Assembly: GCA_016938065.1 (NCBI GenBank)
Contig: JAFGVI010000080.1
Location: 1-33,482, forward strand
From: Deltaproteobacteria bacterium
GTDB taxonomy: Bacteria; Desulfobacterota; Anaeroferrophillalia; Anaeroferrophillales; Tharpellaceae
Length of the DNA: 33,482 nucleotides
Direction of reading: 5' to 3'
This document shows positions 23,442-31,534 of this stretch, piece after piece. The position numbers and the translations under genes are program-made. The notes below the pieces were generated by a model. It made no database searches. It saw only the letters and a program-made list of their open reading frames with translations, and was not told where the DNA came from. Position 1 is the stretch's first letter, and every line of letters starts with the position of its first letter.

Positions 23442-23603
23442 ATGGATAAATATGTCTGTGATGTCTGTGGTTATGTGTATGATCCTGAGCTGGGCGACTC
23501 TGACGGCGGGATTGCGGCGGGAACGGCTTTTGCGGATCTGCCTGCAGACTGGGTCTGTCCGATGTGCGGCGCCGATAAGGATAGTTTCAGCAAACTCGAT
23601 TAA
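23442..23603 (+). CDS. rubredoxin
   Basis: A 53-residue rubredoxin. The iron site has two CxxCG knuckles: Cys6-Cys9 ([11 protein letters not shown]) and Cys39-Cys42 ([11 protein letters not shown]), at the expected spacing. The aromatic and acidic core (Tyr4, Tyr11, Tyr13, Phe30, Trp37, Phe49) is as in family members. It transfers single electrons, here probably to the ferritin-like peroxidase and possibly via the adjacent flavodoxin-like protein. AAGGAGAG precedes the ATG at a good distance. A longer open frame across it (23374-23631) is a shadow. The gene is 30 bases after the cytochrome and 15 before the flavodoxin. Confidence 0.96.
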   Translation: MDKYVCDVCGYVYDPELGDSDGGIAAGTAFADLPADWVCPMCGADKDSFSKLD

Positions 23604-23618
23604 TGGAGCGATAGATCA

Positions 23619-24050
23619 ATGGCAAATATAGTAATCGTTTATGATTCCCTGCGCGGCAATACTCAGCGTATGGTCGATGTTATGAGTGAGCTCTTCAGCG
23701 CCGCCGGTCATCAGGTTAAAGCGTTCAAAGCGAAAGAGGTGGAAGTGGCGGATGTCAATGCTGCCGATCTTCTGCTGCTCGGGGGCCCGACCTACCATAA
23801 AGACCTGATCAATACCATGAAACAGGTGCTCTTCAAACTGGAAAAAGCCGAGCTTAAAGGCAAACCCGGGGCTGCTTTTGCCTCTTTCGGGTGGAGCGGC
23901 GAATCTTTGGGGATTGTTGAAGACACTATGAAAAATCTTTATGAGATGAAGCTTGTGGCGGAGGGTGTCAAGGTTAAACAGACCCCGGTCGCGGCCAAGG
24001 TCAAAAAAGAGCTTGAACCTTTTGTGCAGAAAATCTTAGCCGCTCTTTAG
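23619..24050 (+). CDS. flavodoxin-domain protein
   Basis: A 143-residue single flavodoxin fold. The FMN phosphate loop is SLRGNTQRM (residues 10-18), followed by LLLLGGPTYHKD and FASFGWSGESLG, the two FMN-contact loops. It resembles the C-terminal flavodoxin domain of A-type flavoproteins (FprA/ROO), but the beta-lactamase-like diiron part is absent. With rubredoxin and the ferritin-like protein it makes a split set of peroxide/oxygen defence parts. It is the last gene before an intrinsic terminator 30 bases downstream. It could alternatively be a general low-potential carrier. Confidence 0.9.
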   Translation: MANIVIVYDSLRGNTQRMVDVMSELFSAAGHQVKAFKAKEVEVADVNAADLLLLGGPTYHKDLINTMKQVLFKLEKAELKGKPGAAFASFGWSGESLGIVEDTMKNLYEMKLVAEGVKVKQTPVAAKVKKELEPFVQKILAAL

Positions 24051-24081
24051 CTTTTTTAATGTCACTTAACGACGCTAAACC

Positions 24082-24120
24082 AGGTCGACCCGGTATTTTA
24101 TGCCGGTTCGACCTTTTTTT
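24082..24120 (+). terminator. intrinsic terminator after the redox cassette
   Basis: A 12-base stem (24082-24093 with 24103-24114) with one mismatch, rich in GC, closes a nine-base loop and is followed by a run of seven T residues (24114-24120). This is a good Rho-independent terminator. It also argues against the long rfbD start at 24100, which lies inside it. Confidence 0.88.
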
Positions 24121-24155
24121 CGTCAAATCATTGACATTTTATCCTGTCAGTTGAC

Positions 24156-24160
24156 GGAGG
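24156..24160 (+). promoter_or_regulatory. Shine-Dalgarno deciding the rfbD start
   Basis: GGAGG lies 11 bases before the ATG at 24172. The longer frame start at 24100 has no such site and falls within the terminator stem-loop. Confidence 0.6.
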
Positions 24161-24171
24161 ATTTAAAAAAA

Positions 24172-25095
24172 ATGGCTCAGGAAGAATTTGTCAGAGCAGA
24201 ACAAAGCCCTAAACCTTGTTTAATGTTGATCGGGGCCGGCGGTCAGCTTGGTTATGACTGCAAGGAGATCTTTTCTCCTGCTTTTGCGGTTAAAAGTTTT
24301 ACCTCCGCCGATCTTGATCTTACTCATCCTGAGGCTGCCGCAGCGGCGGTGCTGAAGCTTTCTCCGCAAATAATAATTAATGCCGCGGCCCATACTAAAG
24401 TTGATGCCTGTGAAAGTGAGGTTGAACGGGCCCGGCTGATTAATGCGCAAGCCCCGCAACGCTTAGCCGAGGCCGCCAAGGTTTGCGGGGCCTTGCTGGT
24501 TCAGATTTCGACCGACTATGTTTTTGTCGGGGATCGGGCCCTGCCGCAAGGCTATAGTGAGTCGGATCCGGTGGCTCCCGTCTCGGTTTACGGACGCAGT
24601 AAGTTAGAAGGCGAAGAGGCGGTTGCTGCCTCCGGCTGCGATTATCTGATTGTGCGCACGGCCTGGCTTTATGGTATTAACGGCCATAATTTTCTCAAAA
24701 CCATGCTCCGTCTGGTGCTGGCTGAGCCTCAAAGCGAGCGCAAAGTTGTGGCTGATCAATTTGGTTGTCTGACCTGGAGCAGACGTCTGGCACAGCAATT
24801 GCTAAGTCTAGTGGAGTCAGGTAAAAGAGGGCTCTATCATGCCGTTGGTGAAGGTTCGGCCAGCTGGTTTCAGGTGGCTTCTCATTTTCTTGATCTAATG
24901 GAGGTTGAACATCATCTGGTCCCCTGTACGACAGCCGCCTATCCAACCCCGGCTCGGCGGCCGGCCAATTCAATCCTCCTGAATCACAAACTTAAAGATG
25001 ACAATCTCCTGCTGATGCGACCCTGGGCCGAAGATCTTGAACTTTTCGTCTCGCTATATCGGGATCAGCTGCTTAAAGAGGTTATGTCCGCTTAG
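24172..25095 (+). CDS. rfbD: dTDP-4-dehydrorhamnose reductase
   Basis: A 307-residue extended SDR enzyme, the last step in dTDP-L-rhamnose synthesis. The nucleotide motif is LIGAGGQLGYDC (residues 19-30), 12 or so residues later than in many relatives because of a polar N-terminal extension. INAAAHTKVDACE, QISTDYVFVG and Tyr140-x3-Lys144 (YGRSKLEGE) are the active-site elements. RTAWLYGINGHNF and ARRPANSIL near the C-terminus are RmlD-specific. The start at 24172 is set by a GGAGG. Other rhamnose genes (rfbA, B, C) are not in the window, so this copy stands alone between a terminator and the lipoprotein pair. Confidence 0.93.
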   Translation: MAQEEFVRAEQSPKPCLMLIGAGGQLGYDCKEIFSPAFAVKSFTSADLDLTHPEAAAAAVLKLSPQIIINAAAHTKVDACESEVERARLINAQAPQRLAEAAKVCGALLVQISTDYVFVGDRALPQGYSESDPVAPVSVYGRSKLEGEEAVAASGCDYLIVRTAWLYGINGHNFLKTMLRLVLAEPQSERKVVADQFGCLTWSRRLAQQLLSLVESGKRGLYHAVGEGSASWFQVASHFLDLMEVEHHLVPCTTAAYPTPARRPANSILLNHKLKDDNLLLMRPWAEDLELFVSLYRDQLLKEVMSA

Positions 25096-25158
25096 TTTGA
25101 GCCGTTTTTGCGTTTACTTGGGGTTTTGTTTTTGCTGACAATAAAGAGGGAGAGAGAG

Positions 25159-25839
25159 ATGGTTAAAAAAAATGCTCTGCGATGGCTGGTTATTGGGTTA
25201 TTTGTCATATCTCTGGCGGCGTGTGCCGGCAAGCAGCCGGAGACGGCTGTGGTAGAGCCGCCGGCGGCTGCGGAAACCATGGAAGTTGTGGTGGAACCGC
25301 CGGTTGAACCTGTGCCGTTCAATGATCCGGGTTACGATGAAGCGGCGGTCTTTGAAGCCTTTATGGATCGGCTGATGTTTGATCTTAAAGCAAATTTTCT
25401 CGACCAGAGATTGATGAATGACGAAAAGCTTAAAGCCGAGACTAAATTTCTCTATTCGGCTTTTGTCGGCGAGGATAATTATGATGTCACCACCCCGTTG
25501 GGGCGGATGATGGGCGATGCCCTGGCCAGTCGCATGCAGAATGCCGGTCTGCAGGTGATCGAGGTGCGCTTGAGCCGCTCGATGCGAATACATAAAAAAT
25601 TCGGGATGCTGGCGATGAGCCAGGATATGCAGAAGCTTTTCGACGAGCATCAGGCGACCTTTATGATTACCGGATCTTATACGATCACGCCGCACTACGT
25701 TTATGTGATGGCCCGGGTGGTCGGCAACACCTCGCAGGTAATCTACGCTTCAACCGGGGTCTGGCTGCCGCGGGAAGCGATGATCAACTATCTGCTTGAT
25801 TTCCGTCAACCCACCGTGAAAGTGATGGCGGCCGATTGA
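25159..25839 (+). CDS. FlgO-like outer-membrane lipoprotein, copy 1
   Basis: A 226-residue lipoprotein. The signal peptide has the lipobox ISLAAC near residue 22, followed by a Pro/Ala/Val-rich linker. The folded part fits the FlgO family: FEAFMDRLMFDLKANFLDQRL, GRMMGDALASRMQNAGLQVIEVRLSR, MLAMSQDMQKLFDEHQATFMITGSY and VGNTSQVIYASTGVWLPR. In Vibrio, FlgO (with FlgP and FlgT) supports the outer-membrane ring around the flagellum (known). No flagellar gene is near, so the role here may be in another envelope complex. The start at ATG 25159 is preceded by GAGGGAGAGAG; a longer frame from 25108 has no matching signal. The next gene starts within about 30 bases. Confidence 0.83.
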   Translation: MVKKNALRWLVIGLFVISLAACAGKQPETAVVEPPAAAETMEVVVEPPVEPVPFNDPGYDEAAVFEAFMDRLMFDLKANFLDQRLMNDEKLKAETKFLYSAFVGEDNYDVTTPLGRMMGDALASRMQNAGLQVIEVRLSRSMRIHKKFGMLAMSQDMQKLFDEHQATFMITGSYTITPHYVYVMARVVGNTSQVIYASTGVWLPREAMINYLLDFRQPTVKVMAAD

Positions 25840-25868
25840 TCTGTTTAGAGGATGGGGTTTGTGCGCTG

Positions 25869-26444
25869 ATGAAAAAAAACTTTCGGCATAGAGCAAGAAG
25901 GCAGGGCCTTGTCGGGATGGTCATGGCCGGACTGGGGCTGGGACTGGTTCTGCTGCTTTTGCCGGCCTGTAGTTCAAACCTGCCGCCGGCCTCTTATGAT
26001 TATGAGTATGAACGCGATTATAAGGTCGGTCTCATCAGTGACCGTCTGCTCGAAAAAGCCCCCCCTGTGGGCGGACAACCAGAAGTGCTGGTGGTCACAA
26101 GTTTTGTCCGGCTCGATGATTTTTCCAAAACCAGTCGCTTCGGTCTGTTGCTGGCGGAACAGCTTTTAAGCCGTCTGACGGGACGGGGTTATCTCCTGCG
26201 CGAAACCCGGATGCAGAATATTTTCTACCAGGCTCCGGGGGGAGAGTTTGTCTTAAGCCGTGAGTTTGCCAAGGTGGCGCAGGAACTTGATGCCAAACTG
26301 GTGCTTTTGGGCACTTATCTCGAAGCCCGCGATCATGTACTCGTCAATACGCGTCTGGTCGATTTTCAGAAACGGGCGGTGCTGGCCTCCTATGACTGCC
26401 AACTGGTCAAAACTTCGGATATCGCCGAGCTGCTCTCCCGGTAA
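25869..26444 (+). CDS. FlgO-like lipoprotein, copy 2
   Basis: A 191-residue lipoprotein from the ATG at 25869 (the frame reaches back to a TTG at 25836, overlapping the stop of copy 1). A signal segment with a long Leu/Gly run ends in LLPACSS, a lipobox near residue 34. The mature domain resembles FlgO: VTSFVRLDDFSKTSRFGLLLAEQLLSRLTGRGYLLRE, then LSREFAKVAQELDAKLVLLGTY and RDHVLVNTRLVDFQKRAVLASYD. That is the same order as copy 1, but with weak similarity, so the two are probably distant paralogues. It is likely co-expressed with copy 1. The function in this organism is unknown; outer-membrane structural support is inferred. Confidence 0.8.
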   Translation: MKKNFRHRARRQGLVGMVMAGLGLGLVLLLLPACSSNLPPASYDYEYERDYKVGLISDRLLEKAPPVGGQPEVLVVTSFVRLDDFSKTSRFGLLLAEQLLSRLTGRGYLLRETRMQNIFYQAPGGEFVLSREFAKVAQELDAKLVLLGTYLEARDHVLVNTRLVDFQKRAVLASYDCQLVKTSDIAELLSR

Positions 26445-26467
26445 TTCAGAAAGTTAATTTACATTTT

Positions 26468-26514
26468 AAACCCGTAGTTGAACGCAAAACCTTGCGCTTG
26501 GCTGCGGGTTTTGT
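26468..26514 (+). terminator. terminator-like nested hairpin after the FlgO-like pair
   Basis: An outer stem AAACCCGTAG/CTGCGGGTTT (26468-26477 with 26502-26511; one wobble) encloses a second small stem CGCAA/TTGCG (26483-26487 with 26492-26496). The structure ends in GGGTTTTGTT. The T-run is short, so termination is likely but not certain. The remaining bases to 26578 hold only the AAGGGG ribosome site of the next gene. Confidence 0.6.
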
Positions 26515-26578
26515 TATTGAGTACGATGCAATTAGTTGCTTGTGAAAAATTAAAAATCACGACAAGGGGTTAACGCTG

Positions 26579-27394
26579 ATGTTTGATCGTCTTTTTGTGC
26601 ATACGCCTTACCATTTTCTGAAAGATTCCTTAGATGAGACCCTTGTGAATCTGGTTAAGTTCAAGCTGGCGCCGGAGATCTATTTTTCCGCCCTCAATCT
26701 GGAAGAGCTGGCGCTTGACCGCAGACCTCTGGAGCAAGCTGCCGCACGTCTGGCTGAGCAGGGTTTGCCCTGCTCTTTTCATGGCCCTTTTCTTGATCTT
26801 TCCCCGGCGGGTTACGATCCCCGGATTGTGGCCGTGACCAGAGAGCGTTTTCAGGCTCTTTTTGCGCTGGCCCGGATCTGCAAACCCGAGGTGATCGTGC
26901 TGCATTCGGGCTATGAGCGCTGGCGTTTTAATCTCAATATCAATCTCTGGCTGGAACAGAGCCTTGCTTTCTGGCGGCCTCTATTGTCGCAGGTTGAAGA
27001 TCTGGGGACGGTGTTGGCGATTGAGAATATTTTTGAAACCACCCCTGGCGGTCTGCGCATGCTCTTTGATGAGATTGCCTCCCCGGTTTTCGGTGGCTGT
27101 TTCGATATCGGTCACTGGCATCTTTTCGGGGAGATGGATTTAAGTGAATGGCTGGGACTGCTGAAAAAACATATCATCGCTTTTCACCTGCACGATAATC
27201 GCGGTCGTTTTGATGACCACATGGTGCCCGGCGACGGTCTGATCAATTTTGCGGCTTTAAAATCTTTAGCCCGGAGCCACAACATCAAGGCTTTGGTGCA
27301 TACCTTTGAACTGCATCAGCGGTCGCAGCTGCAGCGCGGGGTTGAGTGGTTTAAAAATAATAATTTATGGGTGTCTACAACTGATGGAATTTGA
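26579..27394 (+). CDS. sugar phosphate isomerase/epimerase-like TIM-barrel protein
   Basis: A 271-residue protein of the AP-endonuclease-2/xylose isomerase-like TIM-barrel superfamily. Segments CSFHGPFLDLSPAG, IVLHSGYERWRFN, VLAIENIFETTPGG, FGGCFDIGHWHLFG, IIAFHLHDNRGRFDDHMVPGDGLINF and ALVHTFELH follow the barrel strands. The His, Glu, Asp and His residues at their ends would bind a divalent metal. No substrate can be assigned; family members epimerise sugars or act on inositol and related polyols. An AAGGGG site precedes the ATG. It overlaps the radical SAM gene by 11 bases, so the two are probably coupled. Confidence 0.85.
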   Translation: MFDRLFVHTPYHFLKDSLDETLVNLVKFKLAPEIYFSALNLEELALDRRPLEQAAARLAEQGLPCSFHGPFLDLSPAGYDPRIVAVTRERFQALFALARICKPEVIVLHSGYERWRFNLNINLWLEQSLAFWRPLLSQVEDLGTVLAIENIFETTPGGLRMLFDEIASPVFGGCFDIGHWHLFGEMDLSEWLGLLKKHIIAFHLHDNRGRFDDHMVPGDGLINFAALKSLARSHNIKALVHTFELHQRSQLQRGVEWFKNNNLWVSTTDGI

Positions 27395-29963
27395 CTTTGA
27401 ACTGTTACGCGGGGTTGAAAAACCGGGCCGCTATCTTAACCGTGAACTCAATGCGGTCTATAAAGAGTTAACCCCTGAAACCCTGCATATGGCCCTGGCC
27501 TTTCCCGATCTTTATGAGCTGGGGATGTCAAACTATGGTTTTCTGCTGCTCTACCAGTTGATTAATCGCGAAAAAGATTTCTTTTGTGAAAGAGTATTTA
27601 CTCCGGCCGCAGATTTCGCGTCTAATCTCAAAAGCCGGAATCAGCCGCTTTTCTCACTTGAGAGTTCAACCCCTTTGGGCGATTTTGATCTTATCGGTTT
27701 TTCCATCTCCTATGAGATGGCCTACACCAATGTCCTGCTGATGCTGGAGCTGGCGGAAATTCCCCGGGCTGCGGCCGAGCGTGGTGAAGCGTATCCTCTG
27801 CTGATTGCCGGGGGGCCGAGTATGGTCAACCCGGAACCGGTGGCGCTGCTTTTTGATGCAATTCTGATCGGTGACGGGGAAGAGGCGGTCATCGAGATCG
27901 GCGCTCAGGTTCTCATTGCCAAAAAAGAGAAGTTGTCGAAAAGAGATCTCTTATTGCGCCTGGCTCAGATTGAAGGGGTTTATGTGCCCTCATTTTTTCA
28001 AACGGCCGCCAGTGAGGGAGAGCTTTTGTTAGAGCCGCTGCGGTCTGATTACACTCTGGTTCATCGCCGGGTGTTTAACGATCTGGCCCGATTGCCGCTG
28101 CCCGTCACCCCGCCGGTACCGCTGATTCAGGCGGTGCACGACCGTCTTGCTCTGGAAATTTCCCGCGGCTGCAGTCGCGGCTGTCGTTTTTGTCAGGCCG
28201 GAATGATCTACCGGCCGGTGCGCGAACAGCCGCCGGAAAAACTGCTGGCGGCCGCAGTCAGCGGGGCCGCGGCCACCGGGATGGAGGAGCTCTCCCTGCT
28301 CTCTTTGAGTGTCGGTGATTACTCGCAACTGCTTGATCTGGTCTTGGGCATGCGGCGCACTTGTGCCGGTCTAGACCTTTCATTGCCCTCGGTCCGGGCC
28401 GGGGTCTTGAATGACGAACTCCTGGAAGCTTTACAACGCAGTCGTCAAGGTGGTTTTACGATTGCGCCGGAAGCGGGAACCCAGCGCCTGCGGGATGTTA
28501 TCAACAAAGGTTTGAGCGATGCCGAAATCCTTGATACCATCGGGAATCTTTTTGCCCGGGGCTGGGATCTGATTAAACTCTATTTCATGATCGGTCTGCC
28601 GGGTGAAACCGATGCCGATGTGCAGGGCATTGTCGAGCTTTGCGGCCGGGCTCTGGCCCGCTCGAAAAATAAGCGGCAGCGCCTTAATGTTTCGGTTTCG
28701 ACCTTTGTCCCGAAACCGCACACCCCTTTTCAATGGGCGGAGCAGATCGGCTTTGAGGAGACCCGTCGGCGGCAGGAACTTATTCGTCAGGGTCTCAAAG
28801 CGATTGCTCCGGGTCGGCGTTTAAACTTTAAATGGCACGACAGTCGTCTGAGTCTGCTGGAGGGGGTTTTCAGCCGGGGTGATCGGCGTCTGTGGCCGGT
28901 TTTGCTGCGGGCCCGGCATCTGGGTTGCGCTTTTGATGCCTGGAGCGATCATTTTAATTATTCGCGCTGGCAACAGGCTTTCAGTGAGGAGGGTCTGGAT
29001 CTGGAAAAGCTGGTGGCGCAGAAATTTACGCCGGGCAAATCCCTGCCCTGGAGCCATATTGATTGTCTGGTCAGTGAAAAATTTCTCCTTCAGGAGCGGG
29101 AGAAGGCCCTGCAGGAGGAGACGACCAAAGATTGCCGGCTTGATGCCTGTCACGCTTGCGGGGTCTGCCGGCCGGACCGGAAAATAGTTAATGTGACGGC
29201 TCCGGCGATGGCTTTGACCGATATCCCCTCAGCCGCTTCCGACAGCGCACCGCCGACGCTTGCCGCAACCGTAGTCGGTGCCGATGGTCAACGGCACGAA
29301 TGGCGTTACCAGCTCGCTTTTTCCCGGGGGCGCCGACTCGCTTATCTCTCACATCTTGAAAATGTTTCGGTTATTATCCGGGGCTTACGGCGGCTTGAAA
29401 TCCCGCTGGCTTTTTCGCAGGGTTTTCACCCTCATCCCAAGGTTTCCTTCAGTCACGCCTTGCCGGTGGGGCTGGCGAGTCGGCACGAGGTTATGGAGTT
29501 TCGGACCCTGGAAGCGATTGACCTTGACCATCTGCAACAGGGGTGGCCGCAAGCCCTGCCCAGCGATTTGACCTGTATTGAGGCCTGTGAGCTCGGGGCT
29601 CAGGTGGCGGCGATTGATCGCCGTCTGCAAGGCTGTGTTTATCAGGTTAAAGCGGAAGGGGATAGCGCTTCGGCCTGGCAGGCGCGGTTGCCGGAGCTTA
29701 AAGCGGTGGCGGAGGCGGTGATGAGCGGGCAGCGGCCTCTGCTTTTACAGCGGCAGCGTAAAGGCAAGCTTCAGGAGGTTGATCTGGCGCCGCATCTTAA
29801 AGCCGCAGAACTTAGTGATGAAGGTGATTTAATTATAAGGGTTGGGGTTTTAGATGGACGTAACCCTAATATCTTTGATATATTAGCTTGTCTTGCCGGA
29901 CTCGATTCGCGTCCCGAGACCGGCGTTGTCGTCACTAAAATGAAAAGCCTGATGGCGCTGTAA
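27384..29963 (+). CDS. radical SAM protein with B12-binding-like N-terminus fused to DUF2344 (TIGR03960/TIGR03936 type)
   Basis: An 859-residue fusion. The N-terminal 200 residues form a cobalamin-binding-like domain (LAFPDLYELGMSNYGFLLLYQLIN, LIAGGPSMVNPEPVALLFD, IGDGEEAV). The radical SAM core follows, with Cys263-Cys267-Cys270 (EISRGCSRGCRFCQAGM), TIAPEAGTQRLRDVINKGL and YFMIGLPGETDADV. A cysteine cluster (CRLDACHACGVCRP) lies near residue 600. The C-terminal domain (about 630-859, RYQLAFSRGRRLAYLSHLENV, FSQGFHPHPKVSFSHALPVG) is DUF2344. Such fusions are often next to rng, as here, suggesting an RNA- or ribosome-linked role, but no reaction is established to my knowledge. The longer frame start at 27306 lies within the epimerase gene and is rejected in favour of the ATG at 27384. 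Confidence 0.92.
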   Translation: MEFDFELLRGVEKPGRYLNRELNAVYKELTPETLHMALAFPDLYELGMSNYGFLLLYQLINREKDFFCERVFTPAADFASNLKSRNQPLFSLESSTPLGDFDLIGFSISYEMAYTNVLLMLELAEIPRAAAERGEAYPLLIAGGPSMVNPEPVALLFDAILIGDGEEAVIEIGAQVLIAKKEKLSKRDLLLRLAQIEGVYVPSFFQTAASEGELLLEPLRSDYTLVHRRVFNDLARLPLPVTPPVPLIQAVHDRLALEISRGCSRGCRFCQAGMIYRPVREQPPEKLLAAAVSGAAATGMEELSLLSLSVGDYSQLLDLVLGMRRTCAGLDLSLPSVRAGVLNDELLEALQRSRQGGFTIAPEAGTQRLRDVINKGLSDAEILDTIGNLFARGWDLIKLYFMIGLPGETDADVQGIVELCGRALARSKNKRQRLNVSVSTFVPKPHTPFQWAEQIGFEETRRRQELIRQGLKAIAPGRRLNFKWHDSRLSLLEGVFSRGDRRLWPVLLRARHLGCAFDAWSDHFNYSRWQQAFSEEGLDLEKLVAQKFTPGKSLPWSHIDCLVSEKFLLQEREKALQEETTKDCRLDACHACGVCRPDRKIVNVTAPAMALTDIPSAASDSAPPTLAATVVGADGQRHEWRYQLAFSRGRRLAYLSHLENVSVIIRGLRRLEIPLAFSQGFHPHPKVSFSHALPVGLASRHEVMEFRTLEAIDLDHLQQGWPQALPSDLTCIEACELGAQVAAIDRRLQGCVYQVKAEGDSASAWQARLPELKAVAEAVMSGQRPLLLQRQRKGKLQEVDLAPHLKAAELSDEGDLIIRVGVLDGRNPNIFDILACLAGLDSRPETGVVVTKMKSLMAL

Positions 29964-29993
29964 AATTTTTTTGCAAAAGGATGGTTGGTAGAG

Positions 29994-31520
29994 ATGTCAG
30001 CGGAACTGATTATAAATGTCACTGAAGGTGAGGTGCGGGTGGCCCTGCTCGAAAATGGGACTTTGGCCGAACTCTTTTATGAGCGTGACCGGGGTCTGGG
30101 GATTGTCGGCAACATTTACAAGGGACGGGTGGTAAAAGTTCTGCCGGGCATGGATGCGGCCTTTGTCGATATCGGTCTTGATAAGGCGGCTTTTCTCTAT
30201 GTCGCGGATGTGCGCAATGAAGAGGCCCTGGCTCCCTATCTGGCCGATGAAGAACCTGTGGTTGTTGACGAGGAGTTTGCCCTGGCTGAAGAGGAGCTTG
30301 AAGAAGCGCTGCCCGCCCCGCACATCAATGATCTTTTGCAGGAGGGCCAGGACATCCTGGTTCAGGTTTCAAGGGAGCCGATGGGCAGTAAAGGGGCTCG
30401 GGTGACAACTTACAACTCTTTGCCGGGCCGTTATCTGGTTTTGCTGCCGACGGTTGATCATGTCGGGATCTCCCGCAAAATCGAGGACGAGGAGGAGCGT
30501 CAGCGCCTCAAGGATCTGGTGACCGCGATTAAACCCGAAGGCATGGGCCTGATTGTTCGTACCGTCAGTGAAGGCAAAGAGGACGGGGCTCTGCTCCATG
30601 ATCTTAACTTTCTTCTGAAACTCTGGGACAATATTAAAAAGAAAAAAGATAAAACCAAGTCGCTTAATCTGGTCTATCAGGATCTAAGACTGGTCCAGCG
30701 CATCATTCGGGATCTCTATTCGGATGAGATTGATCGTCTGGTGGTAGATTCCGATGACTGCTATCATGAGCTCAAAGCTTTTATCGCCAGCTATTTCCCC
30801 GATCTGCACTGTGAGATTGAGCGCTATACCGGGATTCAGCCGATCTTTCAGGCCTACGATATCGAGATTGAGGTCAATAAGGCCCTGGAAGAGAAGGTCT
30901 GGCTCAAGTCGGGCGGTTATATTGTGATCGAAGCCACCGAGGCGCTGACCGCGATCGATGTCAATACGGGGCGTTTTGTCGGCAAGAAAAACCTTGAGGA
31001 TACGATTCTCAAAACCAATCTGGAGGCCGCCAAAGAGATTGCTTTTCAGCTGCGCCTGCGCAATATCGGCGGCATTATTATTATCGATTTTATCGATATG
31101 GAGACCAAAAACCATCGGGAAAGGGTTAATGCCGCTCTCGAAGAGGCGCTCAAACGGGATAAGGCCAAATCCAATGTCCTTAAAATATCGGAACTTGGTC
31201 TGGTCGAAATGACCCGTGAGCGGGTGCGCAACAGTATCTCGCGCATGTTGTGTGATCCTTGTCCCTATTGTGAAGGCTGTGGTATCGTTAAATCCAAGTC
31301 GACCGTTACCTACGAGATTGTGCGGGAGCTGAAAAGCTACGGCTATGATGCCGATGTCAAGGAACTGGTGGTCATGGTCAATGCCGATCTGGCTGATTAT
31401 ATTTATGACAATGAAGGCCTCGCACTCGATAACCTCGAATATGCCATGCGTAAAAAGATCACCCTGAAAAAGGTTGATCACTACCAGTGGGAAGAGTATG
31501 AGATCGTGGCCCGTATTTAA
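29994..31520 (+). CDS. rng: ribonuclease E/G family protein
   Basis: A 508-residue endonuclease with an RNase G-sized catalytic core. The N-terminal S1 domain is at about 37-130 (GNIYKGRVVKVLPGMDAAFVDIGLDKAAFLYVADV). It carries an acidic insertion (EEPVVVDEEFALAEEELEEALP) in the S1 loop. The DNase I-like catalytic part has AIDVNTGRFVGKKN and GGIIIIDFIDM, holding the Mg2+-binding aspartates. The zinc-link (about residue 420, DPCPYCEGCG) joins subunits. It acts in rRNA maturation and mRNA decay. The ATG at 29994 is chosen; an in-frame TTG at 29985 also exists. It follows the radical SAM-DUF2344 gene by 30 bases, a recurrent neighbour pair. Confidence 0.94.
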   Translation: MSAELIINVTEGEVRVALLENGTLAELFYERDRGLGIVGNIYKGRVVKVLPGMDAAFVDIGLDKAAFLYVADVRNEEALAPYLADEEPVVVDEEFALAEEELEEALPAPHINDLLQEGQDILVQVSREPMGSKGARVTTYNSLPGRYLVLLPTVDHVGISRKIEDEEERQRLKDLVTAIKPEGMGLIVRTVSEGKEDGALLHDLNFLLKLWDNIKKKKDKTKSLNLVYQDLRLVQRIIRDLYSDEIDRLVVDSDDCYHELKAFIASYFPDLHCEIERYTGIQPIFQAYDIEIEVNKALEEKVWLKSGGYIVIEATEALTAIDVNTGRFVGKKNLEDTILKTNLEAAKEIAFQLRLRNIGGIIIIDFIDMETKNHRERVNAALEEALKRDKAKSNVLKISELGLVEMTRERVRNSISRMLCDPCPYCEGCGIVKSKSTVTYEIVRELKSYGYDADVKELVVMVNADLADYIYDNEGLALDNLEYAMRKKITLKKVDHYQWEEYEIVARI

Positions 31521-31534
31521 AAAGGAGAATTATC

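Noticed and set aside
23374-23631. An 85-residue open frame over the rubredoxin gene
   Set aside because: The overlapping 53-residue frame is an unmistakable rubredoxin with both CxxC knuckles and a strong ribosome site.
24100-24171. N-terminal extension of RfbD from 24100
   Set aside because: It begins within the intrinsic terminator stem-loop; a Shine-Dalgarno supports the ATG at 24172.
30684-31481. A 265-residue open frame antisense to rng
   Set aside because: It lies fully opposite a clearly identified RNase G reading frame and its translation has no recognisable domain; long antisense frames are common in GC-rich genes.
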